From JANWKA01 sp035533815 (GTDB lineage: Bacteria > Bacteroidota > Bacteroidia > Chitinophagales > Chitinophagaceae): a stretch of 59,181 nucleotides of DNA. A program made the translations under genes and the position numbers. The notes under the pieces are model-generated. The model ran no database searches. It worked only from the letters and a program-made list of their open reading frames with translations, and had not been told where the DNA came from. Within the stretch, counting starts at the first letter, position 1, and the number at the start of each line of letters is the position of its first letter. The stretch is from positions 1 to 59,181 of the forward strand of contig DATLTB010000096.1 of the NCBI GenBank assembly GCA_035533815.1, in the 5' to 3' direction. Shown one piece after another: positions 33,840-42,728 of the stretch.

Positions 33840-35564
33840 ATGGAACAGGCTATCCAACAGAAAATCGACCAATGGCTCAGCGGACATTTCGATGAAACTA
33901 CGAAAAAGGAAATCCGCAAAATGCAGCAGACCGACCCAGTTGCACTGGCCGATGCTTTTTACCGGGACCTTGAGTTCGGTACCGGAGGTTTGCGGGGAAT
34001 CATGGGGGTGGGTACCAACCGCATCAATAAATACACCGTGGGTGCAGCAACCCAGGGATTTGCCAATTATCTGAAAAAGTCCCTGACCGGGGAAATCCGG
34101 GTTGCCATTGCCCATGATAGCCGCAATAACAGCCGTTTTTTTGCCCTGACCACGGCACAGGTCATGGCAGCTAACGACTTTCAGGTTTACCTGTTTGAAG
34201 ATCTGCGGCCCACTCCTGAGCTTTCTTTCGCCATCCGGCAGTTGCATTGCCACGGGGGGGTAGTTTGCACCGCATCCCATAATCCGAAAGAATACAATGG
34301 ATACAAGGCATACTGGAATGACGGAGGCCAGCTGGTCCCCCCCCATGATCAAAAAGTAATGGAAGAAGTGAGCAAGATCCTTTCTCCTGATGAAGTAAGT
34401 TGGACCGGGGGCAAATACGGAATTCAGGTCCTTGGCAAAGAGATGGATGCGGCATTTATCCGGATGGTCAAAGGTCTTTCCGTATATCCCGAAGTCATTT
34501 CCCGGCAGCACGACCTGAATATCGTATATACGCCAATTCATGGATCAGGGATCACCCTTGTTCCTGAGGTACTGAAGGCTGCCGGATTCACCCATGTGCA
34601 GGTGGTGGAAGAACAAGCCCGGCCGGATGGCAATTTTCCCACGGTGATCTATCCCAATCCGGAAGAGCCGGAAGCCATGGCCATCGGTTTGAAAAAAGCC
34701 AGGGAAACGGGGGCCGATATCCTGGCGGGCACTGATCCAGATGCGGACCGGGTAGGGATAGGAGTAAAGGACCTGCAGGGAAATTTTATATTGCTGAACG
34801 GAAACCAGACCGCTGTACTGGCCTTCAATTACCTGATAGAAGCCAGAAGGTTAAAAGGGCTTGCCAAACCACAGGATTATGTGTGCAAAACCATTGTCAC
34901 TACAGACATGATCGATGCCATTGCCCGGGCTAATCATATCGGCTGCTATAATGTCTTGACGGGATTCAAGTACATTGCTGAACTGATAGGCGAAAAAGAA
35001 GGCAGGGAAAATTATATTATCGGCGGGGAAGAATCCTATGGCCTGATGATCGGTGATCAGGTCAGGGATAAAGATGCCATTTCTGCCGTGGCCTTGCTCT
35101 GCGAAATGTCCGCTTTTGAGAAAGACCGGGGTAATTCCCTGTACAGCAGGCTGATTGAGCTTTATACCCGATATGGATTTTATAAGGAAAGACTTATGTC
35201 CATCACCCGCAAAGGCAAGAAGGGCGCCGAAGAGATCAGCGCCATGATGCAGACCTATCGCAATAGTCCGCCCGGGGCGATTAACGGATCCCAGGTAATT
35301 ACCCTGCTGGATTATCAGTCAGGGGTACAGACAGAAATGCCTGCGGGTAAACAATCTCCGATAGATCTTCCCGGATCTAATGTGCTACAGTTCAAATTGG
35401 CTGACGGATCCAAGATATCTGCCAGGCCATCAGGAACTGAACCCAAGATCAAGTTTTATTTCAGTGTGCATGATCCCCTGAAGACAGCAGATGATTATGG
35501 CCAGGTCAGCAAACTGCTGGACCAGCGGATGGACGGGATCATCGCAGACCTGCACCTGGATTGA
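33840..35564 (+). CDS. Phospho-sugar mutase (phosphoglucomutase/phosphomannomutase)
   Basis: The 574-residue enzyme belongs to the alpha-D-phosphohexomutases and moves phosphate between C1 and C6 of glucose or mannose (or C1 and C5 of ribose) through a phosphoserine. FGTGGLRGIMG lies near residue 50, the active-site Ser146 is in CTASHNPKEYNGYK, the metal loop is GTDPDADRVG, the sugar-recognition loop is GGEESYGLM, and the phosphate-binding RPSGTEPKIKFY is near the end. The ATG at 33840 is chosen over an upstream in-frame start because it gives the normal N-terminus (MEQAIQQKIDQWL). Which sugar is preferred cannot be told. It is convergent with the PyrR-like gene, 10 bases apart. Confidence 0.92.
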   Translation: MEQAIQQKIDQWLSGHFDETTKKEIRKMQQTDPVALADAFYRDLEFGTGGLRGIMGVGTNRINKYTVGAATQGFANYLKKSLTGEIRVAIAHDSRNNSRFFALTTAQVMAANDFQVYLFEDLRPTPELSFAIRQLHCHGGVVCTASHNPKEYNGYKAYWNDGGQLVPPHDQKVMEEVSKILSPDEVSWTGGKYGIQVLGKEMDAAFIRMVKGLSVYPEVISRQHDLNIVYTPIHGSGITLVPEVLKAAGFTHVQVVEEQARPDGNFPTVIYPNPEEPEAMAIGLKKARETGADILAGTDPDADRVGIGVKDLQGNFILLNGNQTAVLAFNYLIEARRLKGLAKPQDYVCKTIVTTDMIDAIARANHIGCYNVLTGFKYIAELIGEKEGRENYIIGGEESYGLMIGDQVRDKDAISAVALLCEMSAFEKDRGNSLYSRLIELYTRYGFYKERLMSITRKGKKGAEEISAMMQTYRNSPPGAINGSQVITLLDYQSGVQTEMPAGKQSPIDLPGSNVLQFKLADGSKISARPSGTEPKIKFYFSVHDPLKTADDYGQVSKLLDQRMDGIIADLHLD

Positions 35565-35574
35565 TACCTCCTCC

Positions 35575-36072
35575 TTATTCCAGGCAGGCAAGAAGGATAT
35601 TTTCTCCTTCCATTTCTACCAGGATATTATCCTGAAGGGTAGTGGCTAAAGAGTACCCGCTATAATCGGGTACAATGGGAAAGGATTTATGCTGACGGTC
35701 GATCAGGACTGCTGTCCGGATAATCCGGGGTACTCCGTGCAGGAACGGCTTCAAGGCAAAAAGCAAGGTCCTTCCGGAGTTGGTTACATCATCAGTCAGG
35801 ATAACTACCTTGCCGGTGAAGTCCATATTCCGGGATAAACCGGCATCCAGGGGGTTATTCCGGTCTATCAGTACCTCAATCAGGTCCACCTTTAACGGAG
35901 AAATCCTGTCCAGTACTTTTTTAATTCTCCCAGCCACGACGTTGCCCCGATCCCTGATGCCGGCCAGGATGATATGCTTTTCCTGATCATGATCCTCATA
36001 AATCTGCCAGGCTATCCGTTCTATCTTCCGCCTGATAGCTTCTGCATCCAGGATAATTTTCCGTTGCTCCAT
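35575..36072 (-). CDS. pyrR: PyrR-like phosphoribosyltransferase
   Basis: The 165-residue protein is a type-I phosphoribosyltransferase with the PRPP-binding motif VVILTDDVTNSGRTL. It has the PyrR-type N-terminus (ILDAEAIRRKIERIAWQI then ILAGIRDRGNVVAGRI) and VDLIEVLIDRNN. PyrR proteins have uracil phosphoribosyltransferase activity and, in Gram-positive bacteria, attenuate pyr operons by binding RNA; whether the regulatory role exists in Bacteroidota is not established from this sequence. The ATG at 36072 is the first in a family-like position; its promoter lies only 6 bases upstream. It is divergent from the Fe-S gene at 36149. Confidence 0.8.
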   Translation of the reverse strand: MEQRKIILDAEAIRRKIERIAWQIYEDHDQEKHIILAGIRDRGNVVAGRIKKVLDRISPLKVDLIEVLIDRNNPLDAGLSRNMDFTGKVVILTDDVTNSGRTLLFALKPFLHGVPRIIRTAVLIDRQHKSFPIVPDYSGYSLATTLQDNILVEMEGENILLACLE

Positions 36073-36078
36073 GAGGAT

Positions 36079-36109
36079 CAAAAATAATCCAGTTCCCGAT
36101 ATCCCGCAA
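36079..36109 (-). promoter_or_regulatory. Bacteroidota-type promoter for pyrR, nearly leaderless
   Basis: On the minus strand TTG (36109-36107), 20 bases, then TATTTTTG (36086-36079) match the -33 and -7 consensus. The box ends 6 bases before the ATG at 36072, which predicts an mRNA with almost no 5' leader. Confidence 0.65.
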
Positions 36110-36148
36110 TAAATTTTGTTACTTTTATCCTTCTTCTCACTGGCAATC

Positions 36149-37459
36149 ATGATTCAGCAGATCCTTTTCATCCTGGTGGTAGCGTTTGGGGCAGGACTCT
36201 TTACCCGGAGGATCCGCCAAATCCGACGGAACATCCTGGTGGGCAGGAAGGAATATCTCACTGACTTTCCGGGAAGGCGTTGGAAGAATGTGATCCTGCT
36301 GGCATTCGGTCAAAAAAAAATGTTCCGCAATCCCCTCGTTGCTGTGCTGCATATTTTCATCTATGCAGGATTTGTGATCATCAACCTGGAGATCCTGGAA
36401 ATTATCCTGGATGGACTGAGTGGTAACCATCGCATGTTCTACCCTTTATTGGGTAAAAGTTATTTAATATTGATCGGTTGCTTTGAGATCCTGGCCGTAT
36501 TGGTCATCATCGCCTGCATCATCTTCCTGATCCGGCGTAATGTACTCAGGCTCCGGCGCTTTATTTCTCCCGATTTGAACGGATGGCCCCGATCTGATGC
36601 CAATTATATCCTGGTGGCAGAAATCGCCCTGATGTGCTTTTTCCTGACCATGAACAGTGCTGACCTCATGCTGCAATCCAGGTCCGTTATCGGGTACAGA
36701 CAGACGGGACCATTCTGGATTTCCGGCATCCTGATGCACCTGTTAGCCGGCTGGCCCACTACCCGGTTAATCCTCCTGGAAAGGACCTGCTGGTGGCTGC
36801 ATATCCTGGGTATCTTCTCATTTATGAATTACCTGCCTTTTTCCAAACACCTCCATATTCTGCTGGCATTTCCCAATACCTATTATGGAAGCCTGAAACC
36901 TGTGGCCGGGATGGCCAATATGCCTGAGGTACAGCGGGAAGCCAGGCTGGCGTTGGATCCTTCGGCTGCAGCGGTAATCCCGGGGGAAACAGTTGGTAAA
37001 TTTGGGGCCAGGGACGTACAGGATCTCAGCTGGAAAAACCTGCTTGATGCCTACAGTTGCACGGAATGTGGCCGTTGTTCTGCAGTTTGCCCGGCCACGA
37101 TCACCGGTAAGAAACTATCCCCGCGGAAGATCATGATGGATACCCGGGACAGGCTGGAGGAGGTCGGCAGTCATATTGACCGGCAGGGGGCCTGGATGGA
37201 TGACCACAAGTCCCTGCTGGGCAACTATGTTACCAGCGAAGAGCTCCTGGCCTGTACGACCTGCAATGCCTGTGTGCAGGAATGCCCGGTCAGCATAAGT
37301 CCCTTGTCGATTATCCTGCAGCTTCGCCGTTATCTGATTATGGAAGCATCCGGCGCACCCCAGCCCTGGAACATGATGTTCGCCAATATGGAAAATAATC
37401 AGGCACCCTGGAAATTTCCGCCGGATGACCGGGATAAATGGCGGGAAAAGCAGGGTTAA
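36149..37459 (+). CDS. Membrane-bound Fe-S oxidoreductase subunit
   Basis: The 436-residue protein begins with a membrane part of about five helices (for example IQQILFILVVAFGAGLF, VAVLHIFIYAGFVIINLEIL and YLILIGCFEILAVLVIIACI) and ends with a cytoplasmic domain carrying two [4Fe-4S] motifs, CTECGRCSAVCPAT (about 305-320) and CTTCNACVQECPV (about 370-382). This resembles the HdrE/GlpC/DsrMK-like electron-transfer subunits that pass electrons between membrane quinone or haem and a soluble partner. That partner is likely the CCG-domain protein that starts 16 bases downstream. The ATG at 36149 is used; an upstream TTG would add 11 residues. The actual electron donor is unknown; in Bacteroidota the pair is often an orphan. 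Confidence 0.87.
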   Translation: MIQQILFILVVAFGAGLFTRRIRQIRRNILVGRKEYLTDFPGRRWKNVILLAFGQKKMFRNPLVAVLHIFIYAGFVIINLEILEIILDGLSGNHRMFYPLLGKSYLILIGCFEILAVLVIIACIIFLIRRNVLRLRRFISPDLNGWPRSDANYILVAEIALMCFFLTMNSADLMLQSRSVIGYRQTGPFWISGILMHLLAGWPTTRLILLERTCWWLHILGIFSFMNYLPFSKHLHILLAFPNTYYGSLKPVAGMANMPEVQREARLALDPSAAAVIPGETVGKFGARDVQDLSWKNLLDAYSCTECGRCSAVCPATITGKKLSPRKIMMDTRDRLEEVGSHIDRQGAWMDDHKSLLGNYVTSEELLACTTCNACVQECPVSISPLSIILQLRRYLIMEASGAPQPWNMMFANMENNQAPWKFPPDDRDKWREKQG

Positions 37460-37475
37460 TAAAAATCAGGAAGAA

Positions 37476-38261
37476 ATGGAATCATCCTTTCAGGTGAAGA
37501 CTATGGCGGAATACAGCTCCTCGGGGGAACATCCGGATATTCTCTTCTGGGTGGGTTGTGCCGGCAGCTTCGATGACCGGGCCCAACGGATCACCCGGGC
37601 ATTTGCAGCCATACTCCATAAGGTAGACATCCGTTTTGCGATCCTGGGCAATGAAGAAACCTGCACCGGAGACCCTTCCAGGCGGGCAGGCAATGAATTC
37701 CTGTTCCAGATGATGGCCTATCACAATATCCAGACCCTGAACGGTTATGGAATTAAAAAAATAGTCACGGCCTGTCCCCATTGCTTCAATATCCTCAAGC
37801 ATGAATACCCCGAACTGGGGGGACACTATGAAGTAATCCACCATGCCGTTTTCCTCCAGCAGCTGATCAGCGAAGGAAAAATTATCCTGAAGGGAGGGGG
37901 GGAATTCCGGGGAAAACGGATTACCTACCATGATTCCTGCTATTTGGGAAGAGGGAACGGGATTTATGAAGCCCCCAGGGAAGTGCTTGCTGCCCTGGAT
38001 GGTGAGCTGGTGGAAATGACCCGTTGCAGGTCCCGGGGACTATGTTGCGGGGCCGGCGGTGGCCAGATGTTCAAGGAAGAGGAAAAAGGGGAACGCAGGG
38101 TCAGCCTGGAACGCGTGAAAGATATCCTGGAATCCCGGGCAGGGATTGTAGCCAGTGCCTGCCCGTTTTGCATGACCATGTTAACCGATGGAATCCAGGG
38201 AGCCGGTAAGGAGGATATCAAAATCATGGATATTGCGGAATTGGTGCTGCAGTCCATGTAG
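37476..38261 (+). CDS. CCG-domain Fe-S oxidoreductase (HdrB/LutA-like)
   Basis: The 261-residue soluble protein contains two cysteine-rich CCG domains, the fold that in HdrB binds non-cubane [4Fe-4S] clusters. Visible are FWVGCAGSFDDR near the start, NEETCTGDPSRRAGNEF, ACPHCFNILKHEYPEL, the second-domain TYHDSCYLGRGN, LCCGAGGGQMF and ACPFCMTML. The start at 37476 has AGGA six bases upstream and matches the family N-terminus. It should form a complex with the membrane Fe-S protein immediately upstream and act as its electron acceptor or donor. Physiological substrate unknown. Confidence 0.88.
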   Translation: MESSFQVKTMAEYSSSGEHPDILFWVGCAGSFDDRAQRITRAFAAILHKVDIRFAILGNEETCTGDPSRRAGNEFLFQMMAYHNIQTLNGYGIKKIVTACPHCFNILKHEYPELGGHYEVIHHAVFLQQLISEGKIILKGGGEFRGKRITYHDSCYLGRGNGIYEAPREVLAALDGELVEMTRCRSRGLCCGAGGGQMFKEEEKGERRVSLERVKDILESRAGIVASACPFCMTMLTDGIQGAGKEDIKIMDIAELVLQSM

Positions 38262-38317
38262 CGGAATCCCGATAACATGGATTTTGCATTCCGGAATTTA
38301 AATCGGATTTTTGTCTG

Positions 38318-38833
38318 GTGGATTCTCCTTTAACCGGCTTGTTACCAGCAGATTTTCCTTCCTTTTCCCGGGTTTGGATTTACCAGGCTGACCGGTCATT
38401 CAGTTCAACCCAGTCGGCCCTCATGCGATCCGATCTGGATAAATTCATCAGTCAGTGGCAATCCCATAGCAGGGACGTGAAAGGGTTCGGTTCCCTGGTG
38501 TTGAACCGCTTTGTGATCCTCATGGCCGATGAAAGCCAGGTTCCCGTGGGAGGATGCAGTACGGACAGTTCAATACATTTTATCAAAAGCCTGGAGGTAA
38601 GCCATCATCTTGATTTCTTTAACCGGGAAATGCTGGCCTTCCTGGTTAACGATCAGATACTGACTTGGCCTGTATCAGGCCTTCAGGAAGCCTTGGAACA
38701 ACAATTAATCACCGGGGATACCCTGTATTTTAATAATTTAGCCGCCACCAAAATGGATTTGGAAACCCACTGGCTGATCCCGGTCCGACAAAGCTGGCTG
38801 TATAACCGGTACTTTGAACCCAACCCGGTTTGA
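38318..38833 (+). CDS. Conserved Bacteroidota protein of unknown function
   Basis: The 171-residue protein belongs to a conserved Bacteroidota family that databases often label ABC transporter ATPase, although no Walker A or B motif is visible here. Conserved-looking elements are RVWIYQADRSFS near the start, RFVILMADESQVPVGGCSTDSS in the middle (only part shown is diagnostic: ADES and GCSTDSS) and HHLDFFNREMLAF. It starts with GTG at 38318; no in-frame ATG upstream is available. It follows the Fe-S pair with 56 bases between and ends 6 bases before tRNA-Gly. The true function is unknown and the ATPase label should not be trusted. Confidence 0.75.
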   Translation: MDSPLTGLLPADFPSFSRVWIYQADRSFSSTQSALMRSDLDKFISQWQSHSRDVKGFGSLVLNRFVILMADESQVPVGGCSTDSSIHFIKSLEVSHHLDFFNREMLAFLVNDQILTWPVSGLQEALEQQLITGDTLYFNNLAATKMDLETHWLIPVRQSWLYNRYFEPNPV

Positions 38834-38839
38834 TCAACT

Positions 38840-38915
38840 GCGGAAGTAGCTCATCTGGTAGAGCGACAGCTTCCCAAGCTGTAGGTGGCGGGTTCGAGCC
38901 CCGTCTTCCGCTCCA
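38840..38915 (+). tRNA. tRNA-Gly(CCC)
   Basis: The acceptor arm GCGGAAG pairs with CTTCCGC, followed by discriminator T at 38912 and an encoded CCA (38913-38915). The anticodon stem ACAGC/GCTGT encloses TTCCCAA, giving CCC (glycine, codon GGG). The T arm GGCGGGTTCGAGCCCCGTC is typical. Unlike the two other tRNAs in this window, the CCA end is encoded. Confidence 0.95.
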
Positions 38916-38941
38916 TTCCCTGAGAAAATGACCCCCTTTAT

Positions 38942-38963
38942 TCCCAGAATCCCCTTACTGGGA
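38942..38963 (+). terminator. Possible terminator of tRNA-Gly
   Basis: TCCCAG (38942-38947) and CTGGGA (38958-38963) form a 6-base-pair stem with a 10-base loop, followed by TTTGATTTC. It lies between tRNA-Gly and the miaB promoter. Confidence 0.45.
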
Positions 38964-38980
38964 TTTGATTTCATGCCAAT

Positions 38981-39011
38981 TTGTCAGAAACTCACATTTC
39001 CCGTATATTTG
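38981..39011 (+). promoter_or_regulatory. Bacteroidota-type promoter for miaB
   Basis: TTG (38981-38983), a 20-base spacer and TATATTTG (39004-39011) match both consensus elements exactly at the expected distance. It is the clearest promoter in the window and rules out translation starts upstream of about 39015. Confidence 0.75.
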
Positions 39012-39043
39012 CCATTCAGTTTCCGGGCTTAGCTGCATTACAC

Positions 39044-40501
39044 ATGGAATATTTACCGCATATTGGCACATATCCCCCTGCCGGACAGCATGAAATGGGA
39101 AATAAGGGGGAATATATTATGGTCGGCCCGCAAACCGAATCTTGCCGGAAATTTTATATTGAAAGTTATGGCTGTCAGATGAATGTCAGCGATAGTGAAA
39201 TCGTGGCCTCTATCCTGGTGGATGCTGGTTTCGCAGTTACCCCGGACGCTGAAAAGGCCGACCTCGTGCTGATCAATACCTGCTCCATCCGCGAAAAGGC
39301 CGAACAGACCATCCGCAAGCGTTTAACAGAATTCCGAAAATCCAAGGAAAATAGACCAGGTTTGCTGATTGGTGTATTGGGTTGTATGGCCGAACGGCTG
39401 AAGTCCAGGTTACTGGATGAAGAAAAACTGGTGGATATCGTCATTGGCCCGGATGCATACCGCAGCCTTCCCTTGCTGGTGGCAGAAGCCAGTACCGGTC
39501 AGCAGGCCGTGAATGTGCTGCTGAGCCGGGAAGAAACTTACGGGGATATCAGTCCGGTCAGGTTGAATACCCAGGGTATCTCTGCATTTATTTCCATCAT
39601 GAGGGGATGTGACAATATGTGCAGTTTCTGTGTAGTGCCTTTTACCCGGGGAAGGGAACGGAGCAGGGATCCGCAAACGATTGTCAGGGAGGGGGAAGAA
39701 CTCTTTGGACTTGGATATCGCGAAGTGGTCCTGCTTGGCCAGAATGTAGATTCTTACCATTGGTTTGATGAGGGCTGTGAGGAGCCCCTCCGTTTTGCCG
39801 GTTTGCTGGATCGGGTAGCAGCCATCGACCCCTTACTCAGGGTCCGGTTCAGCACCTCCCATCCCAAGGACATCACGGATGAAGTGCTCTTCACCATGGC
39901 GGCCAGGGAGAATATCTGCAAACATATCCATCTTCCCCTGCAAAGCGGCAGCACCCGAATTTTGCAGCTGATGAACCGGGGGTATACCCGGGAATGGTAT
40001 CGCCATAAGGTGGATCGCATCAGGGAACTGCTTCCGGGTTGTTCAATAAGCACGGATATCATCTCCGGGTTTTGCTCGGAAACTGAAGAAGACCATCAGG
40101 ATACGCTTCAGATGATGGAACTGTGCAATTTTGACCTGGCGTATATGTTTATGTATTCCGAAAGGCCAGGGACAATGGCTGCCAAAAGATACCCGGATGA
40201 TGTCCCCTTGGAAGTGAAAAAGAATAGGTTAGCTGAGATCGTTAGCCAGCACCGCATGCAGGCTTTGGAAAACAGTAAAAAAGAAATAGGCCTGAACTTC
40301 CGGGTATTGGTTGAAGGTCCGTCCAGGCGGAGTAACTCGGATCATTGCGGAAGAACCGACCATAATAAAATGGTCGTTTTCCCCCGGAAGGATTCCAGTC
40401 CGGGTGATTATGTCCGGGTAGGCATTAACCAATGCACAGCAGCGACCCTGATGGGTACAATTTTAGATGACCACCTGGTGGAAACCCTTTTTACTGATTG
40501 A
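39044..40501 (+). CDS. miaB: tRNA-2-methylthio-N6-dimethylallyladenosine synthase MiaB
   Basis: MiaB adds the methylthio group to i6A37 of tRNAs reading UNN codons, using two [4Fe-4S] clusters. The N-terminal UPF0004 domain shows FYIESYGCQMNVSDSEI, NTCSIREKA and VLGCMAERL, whose three cysteines bind the auxiliary cluster. The radical-SAM motif is RGCDNMCSFCVVPFTRGRE, and a TRAM domain closes the protein. The start is uncertain: ATG codons at 39044, 39095 and 39119 are downstream of the promoter; 39119 is preceded by AAGGGGGA and would give 460 residues. The gene leads a same-strand cluster with the sigma-54 activator, lptE and secG. Confidence 0.95.
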   Translation: MEYLPHIGTYPPAGQHEMGNKGEYIMVGPQTESCRKFYIESYGCQMNVSDSEIVASILVDAGFAVTPDAEKADLVLINTCSIREKAEQTIRKRLTEFRKSKENRPGLLIGVLGCMAERLKSRLLDEEKLVDIVIGPDAYRSLPLLVAEASTGQQAVNVLLSREETYGDISPVRLNTQGISAFISIMRGCDNMCSFCVVPFTRGRERSRDPQTIVREGEELFGLGYREVVLLGQNVDSYHWFDEGCEEPLRFAGLLDRVAAIDPLLRVRFSTSHPKDITDEVLFTMAARENICKHIHLPLQSGSTRILQLMNRGYTREWYRHKVDRIRELLPGCSISTDIISGFCSETEEDHQDTLQMMELCNFDLAYMFMYSERPGTMAAKRYPDDVPLEVKKNRLAEIVSQHRMQALENSKKEIGLNFRVLVEGPSRRSNSDHCGRTDHNKMVVFPRKDSSPGDYVRVGINQCTAATLMGTILDDHLVETLFTD

Positions 40502-40586
40502 ATATTAAAATAGGGCACTTTTAAAAATAAAAAAGGAAATGGTTCTCCTTCCTGGGCAAGTCCCAGGGTTTCCGAACTGGAAATTG

Positions 40587-41807
40587 ATGATGGAATTACA
40601 GGCAATTAAGAACAGGTTTGGCATTATCGGAAACTCTCCCGCGCTGAACTATGCCCTGAATGTGGCAGTTCAGGTAGCCGGAACGGATCTGACCGTCCTG
40701 ATCATGGGGGAAAGCGGCGCAGGCAAGGAAAGCTTTTCACAGATCATCCATTCCCTAAGCCTCCGCAAGCATAATCCTTTCATTGCGGTGAACTGCGGAG
40801 CGATTCCGGAGGGCACGATTGATTCAGAACTTTTTGGTCATGAAAAGGGCTCCTTCACCGGGGCCATGGATTCCAGGAAAGGTTATTTTGAGACAGTCAA
40901 CGGAGGGACAATCTTTCTGGATGAGATCGGTGAAATGCCCCTGGGAACCCAGGCCAGGCTGCTGCGGGTGCTGGAAGCCGGGGAATTCATTCGGGTAGGC
41001 TCCTCCAAAACACAGAAAACCGATGTCCGTGTCATTACCGCCACTAATAAGGATCTGCTGGAATTCATCCAGGCCGGGAAGTTCAGGGAAGATTTGTATT
41101 ACCGGTTAAATACGGTACCCATAAGGGTTCCGGCCCTTCGGGACCGCAAGGAAGATATTCCCATGTTGTTCCGCAAATTTTCTGCGGACTTTGCGGAACG
41201 TTACAAGACCACCTCGGTAATTTTGGATGAGGAAGCCAGATCGCTCATCATCAATTATCCCTGGCGGGGTAATGTCCGGGAACTGAAAAATATTGCCGAA
41301 CAGGTATCTGTGCTTAGCGAAGATAAATCAGTGACTGCATCAGATCTGAAGAAATTCCTGCCTGAAGTAAACACGAACAGGCTTCCTATGTTGATCTCTG
41401 GTGCAGGTTCGGGGGATTTCTCTTCTGAAAGAGATATCCTGTATAAGCTGTTTTTTGATATGAAAAAAGATGTCAATGAACTGAAGAAAATGTTTTTCGA
41501 TCTCCTCCAGCATCCGGGATCTGTTCAGGGCCAGGATTATTCCCGGGATTCCATCATCGCCCAATACCCCGAAAATGGCACAAAGACTTCGGTGATTAAT
41601 CCACCCCAGCCGATCCTTTTGCAGGATAATAAAATTGACCACCACGAAGATGTGGAAGAAACCCTGTCCATTGCTGACAAGGAAAAGGAACTGATTGAGA
41701 AAGCCCTGAAAAAACACCGGGGTAAAAGAAAGGATGCAGCGCTGGATCTGGGCATCTCCGAGAGGACCCTGTACCGGAAACTCAAGGAATACCATGTGAT
41801 CGAGTAA
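40587..41807 (+). CDS. Sigma-54-dependent transcriptional activator without receiver
   Basis: The 406-residue protein is almost entirely a bacterial enhancer-binding AAA+ domain: Walker A GESGAGKE at about 41-48, the sigma-54-contacting loop GSFTGA, Walker B GGTIFLDEIGEM, and the sensor/arginine-finger region FREDLYYRLN. It ends in a Fis-type helix-turn-helix, RKDAALDLGISERTLYRKL. Only about 20 residues precede the AAA+ domain, so there is no receiver, GAF or PAS domain; activity must be set by level, partner or the roughly 100-residue linker before the HTH. The start is one of two adjacent ATGs (40587, 40590); an ATG at 40539 is possible. It lies 85 bases after miaB and upstream of lptE, a gene order I recall from Chitinophagaceae. 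Confidence 0.9.
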   Translation: MMELQAIKNRFGIIGNSPALNYALNVAVQVAGTDLTVLIMGESGAGKESFSQIIHSLSLRKHNPFIAVNCGAIPEGTIDSELFGHEKGSFTGAMDSRKGYFETVNGGTIFLDEIGEMPLGTQARLLRVLEAGEFIRVGSSKTQKTDVRVITATNKDLLEFIQAGKFREDLYYRLNTVPIRVPALRDRKEDIPMLFRKFSADFAERYKTTSVILDEEARSLIINYPWRGNVRELKNIAEQVSVLSEDKSVTASDLKKFLPEVNTNRLPMLISGAGSGDFSSERDILYKLFFDMKKDVNELKKMFFDLLQHPGSVQGQDYSRDSIIAQYPENGTKTSVINPPQPILLQDNKIDHHEDVEETLSIADKEKELIEKALKKHRGKRKDAALDLGISERTLYRKLKEYHVIE

Positions 41808-41964
41808 ATAGAAGATCACCCCCAGGAATCAAGGATTTTGAATTGATGCATTATTTCCCGGTCCCCGAATGATGCAGGGAACATTGCGGATCCCGGTCTT
41901 GCAGGAAAAACTTAAATTGCAGGTGGCAACAGGAAATTATTCTTCCTGCTATCAATAAAAAATA

Positions 41965-42486
41965 ATGACCTTCAGCTTTTTACGAATATCCGGATCTCCC
42001 ATGATATTCCTGGGTGTTGCCCTGATGACAGGCTGCGGGATTTATAAGTTCAATGGGGCCAGCATTAATCCAGAAGCCAAAACGGTTAATGTAAAATTAA
42101 TCACCAGTAAAGCGCCGCTGGCTCCCCCTACCTTGGGGGAAAACCTGACAGAAGTGTTGCGAAATAAGATCACTTCCCAATCCAGGCTGGTGCAGGTGAA
42201 TTCAGATTCAGCTGATTATGTGTTTAACGGATATGTGAGTGGGTATGATATCACCAATGCTGCGGTGATCAATGTGGAACAGGCTGCAGCCCTCAGGCTA
42301 ACTATTACCGTAACGATGGATTTTAAATCCAGACTGAGTCCCAAGGATAATTTCAATCAACCCTTTTCGAGATTTGAAGATTTTAGCGCCAGCCAGTCGA
42401 TCACCCAGGTCCAGGACCAGTTGATCACCCAGATCAATAAGGATATCTCTGATGATATCTTTAACCGGGCTTTTGTAAACTGGTAA
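41965..42486 (+). CDS. lptE: LptE-family LPS-assembly lipoprotein
   Basis: The 173-residue protein has a lipoprotein signal ending in the lipobox LMTGC, followed directly by GIYKFNGASI and a secreted domain with TLGENLTEVLRNKI and NVEQAAALRLTITVTMDF, which fits the Bacteroidota form of LptE. LptE plugs and assembles the LptD barrel that inserts lipopolysaccharide into the outer leaflet of the outer membrane. It is anchored to the outer membrane through its N-terminal cysteine. It lies 157 bases after the sigma-54 activator, and no lptD is nearby. Confidence 0.85.
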   Translation: MTFSFLRISGSPMIFLGVALMTGCGIYKFNGASINPEAKTVNVKLITSKAPLAPPTLGENLTEVLRNKITSQSRLVQVNSDSADYVFNGYVSGYDITNAAVINVEQAAALRLTITVTMDFKSRLSPKDNFNQPFSRFEDFSASQSITQVQDQLITQINKDISDDIFNRAFVNW

Positions 42487-42728
42487 CCGGCTACCGGCTT
42501 TTATGATCCTGGTTAAGAAGTTTTGTTCAGTTGACCCGGACAATACCGGGGGGAACCGGGTAGTTGGAGTGATCGGAATGGGTAAAGTGGAAACCTACCC
42601 CCTATTGAAATGACCCGGGCGGTTTTCAACATCATGTGGAAATGGCCAAAAAGCCTAATGCTGAAAATTGTCTTAATTTTAGTTCCCAGGGAAAGTGGTT
42701 ATCAGGATATTTCTAATCCCTTCTGTTC

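Noticed and set aside
33819..34541. 240-codon open frame on the minus strand
   Set aside because: Antisense shadow of the phosphohexomutase, which carries all catalytic motifs.
38318..38833. ABC transporter ATPase annotation for the small protein
   Set aside because: No Walker A, signature or Walker B motif is visible; the label is probably an inherited database error.
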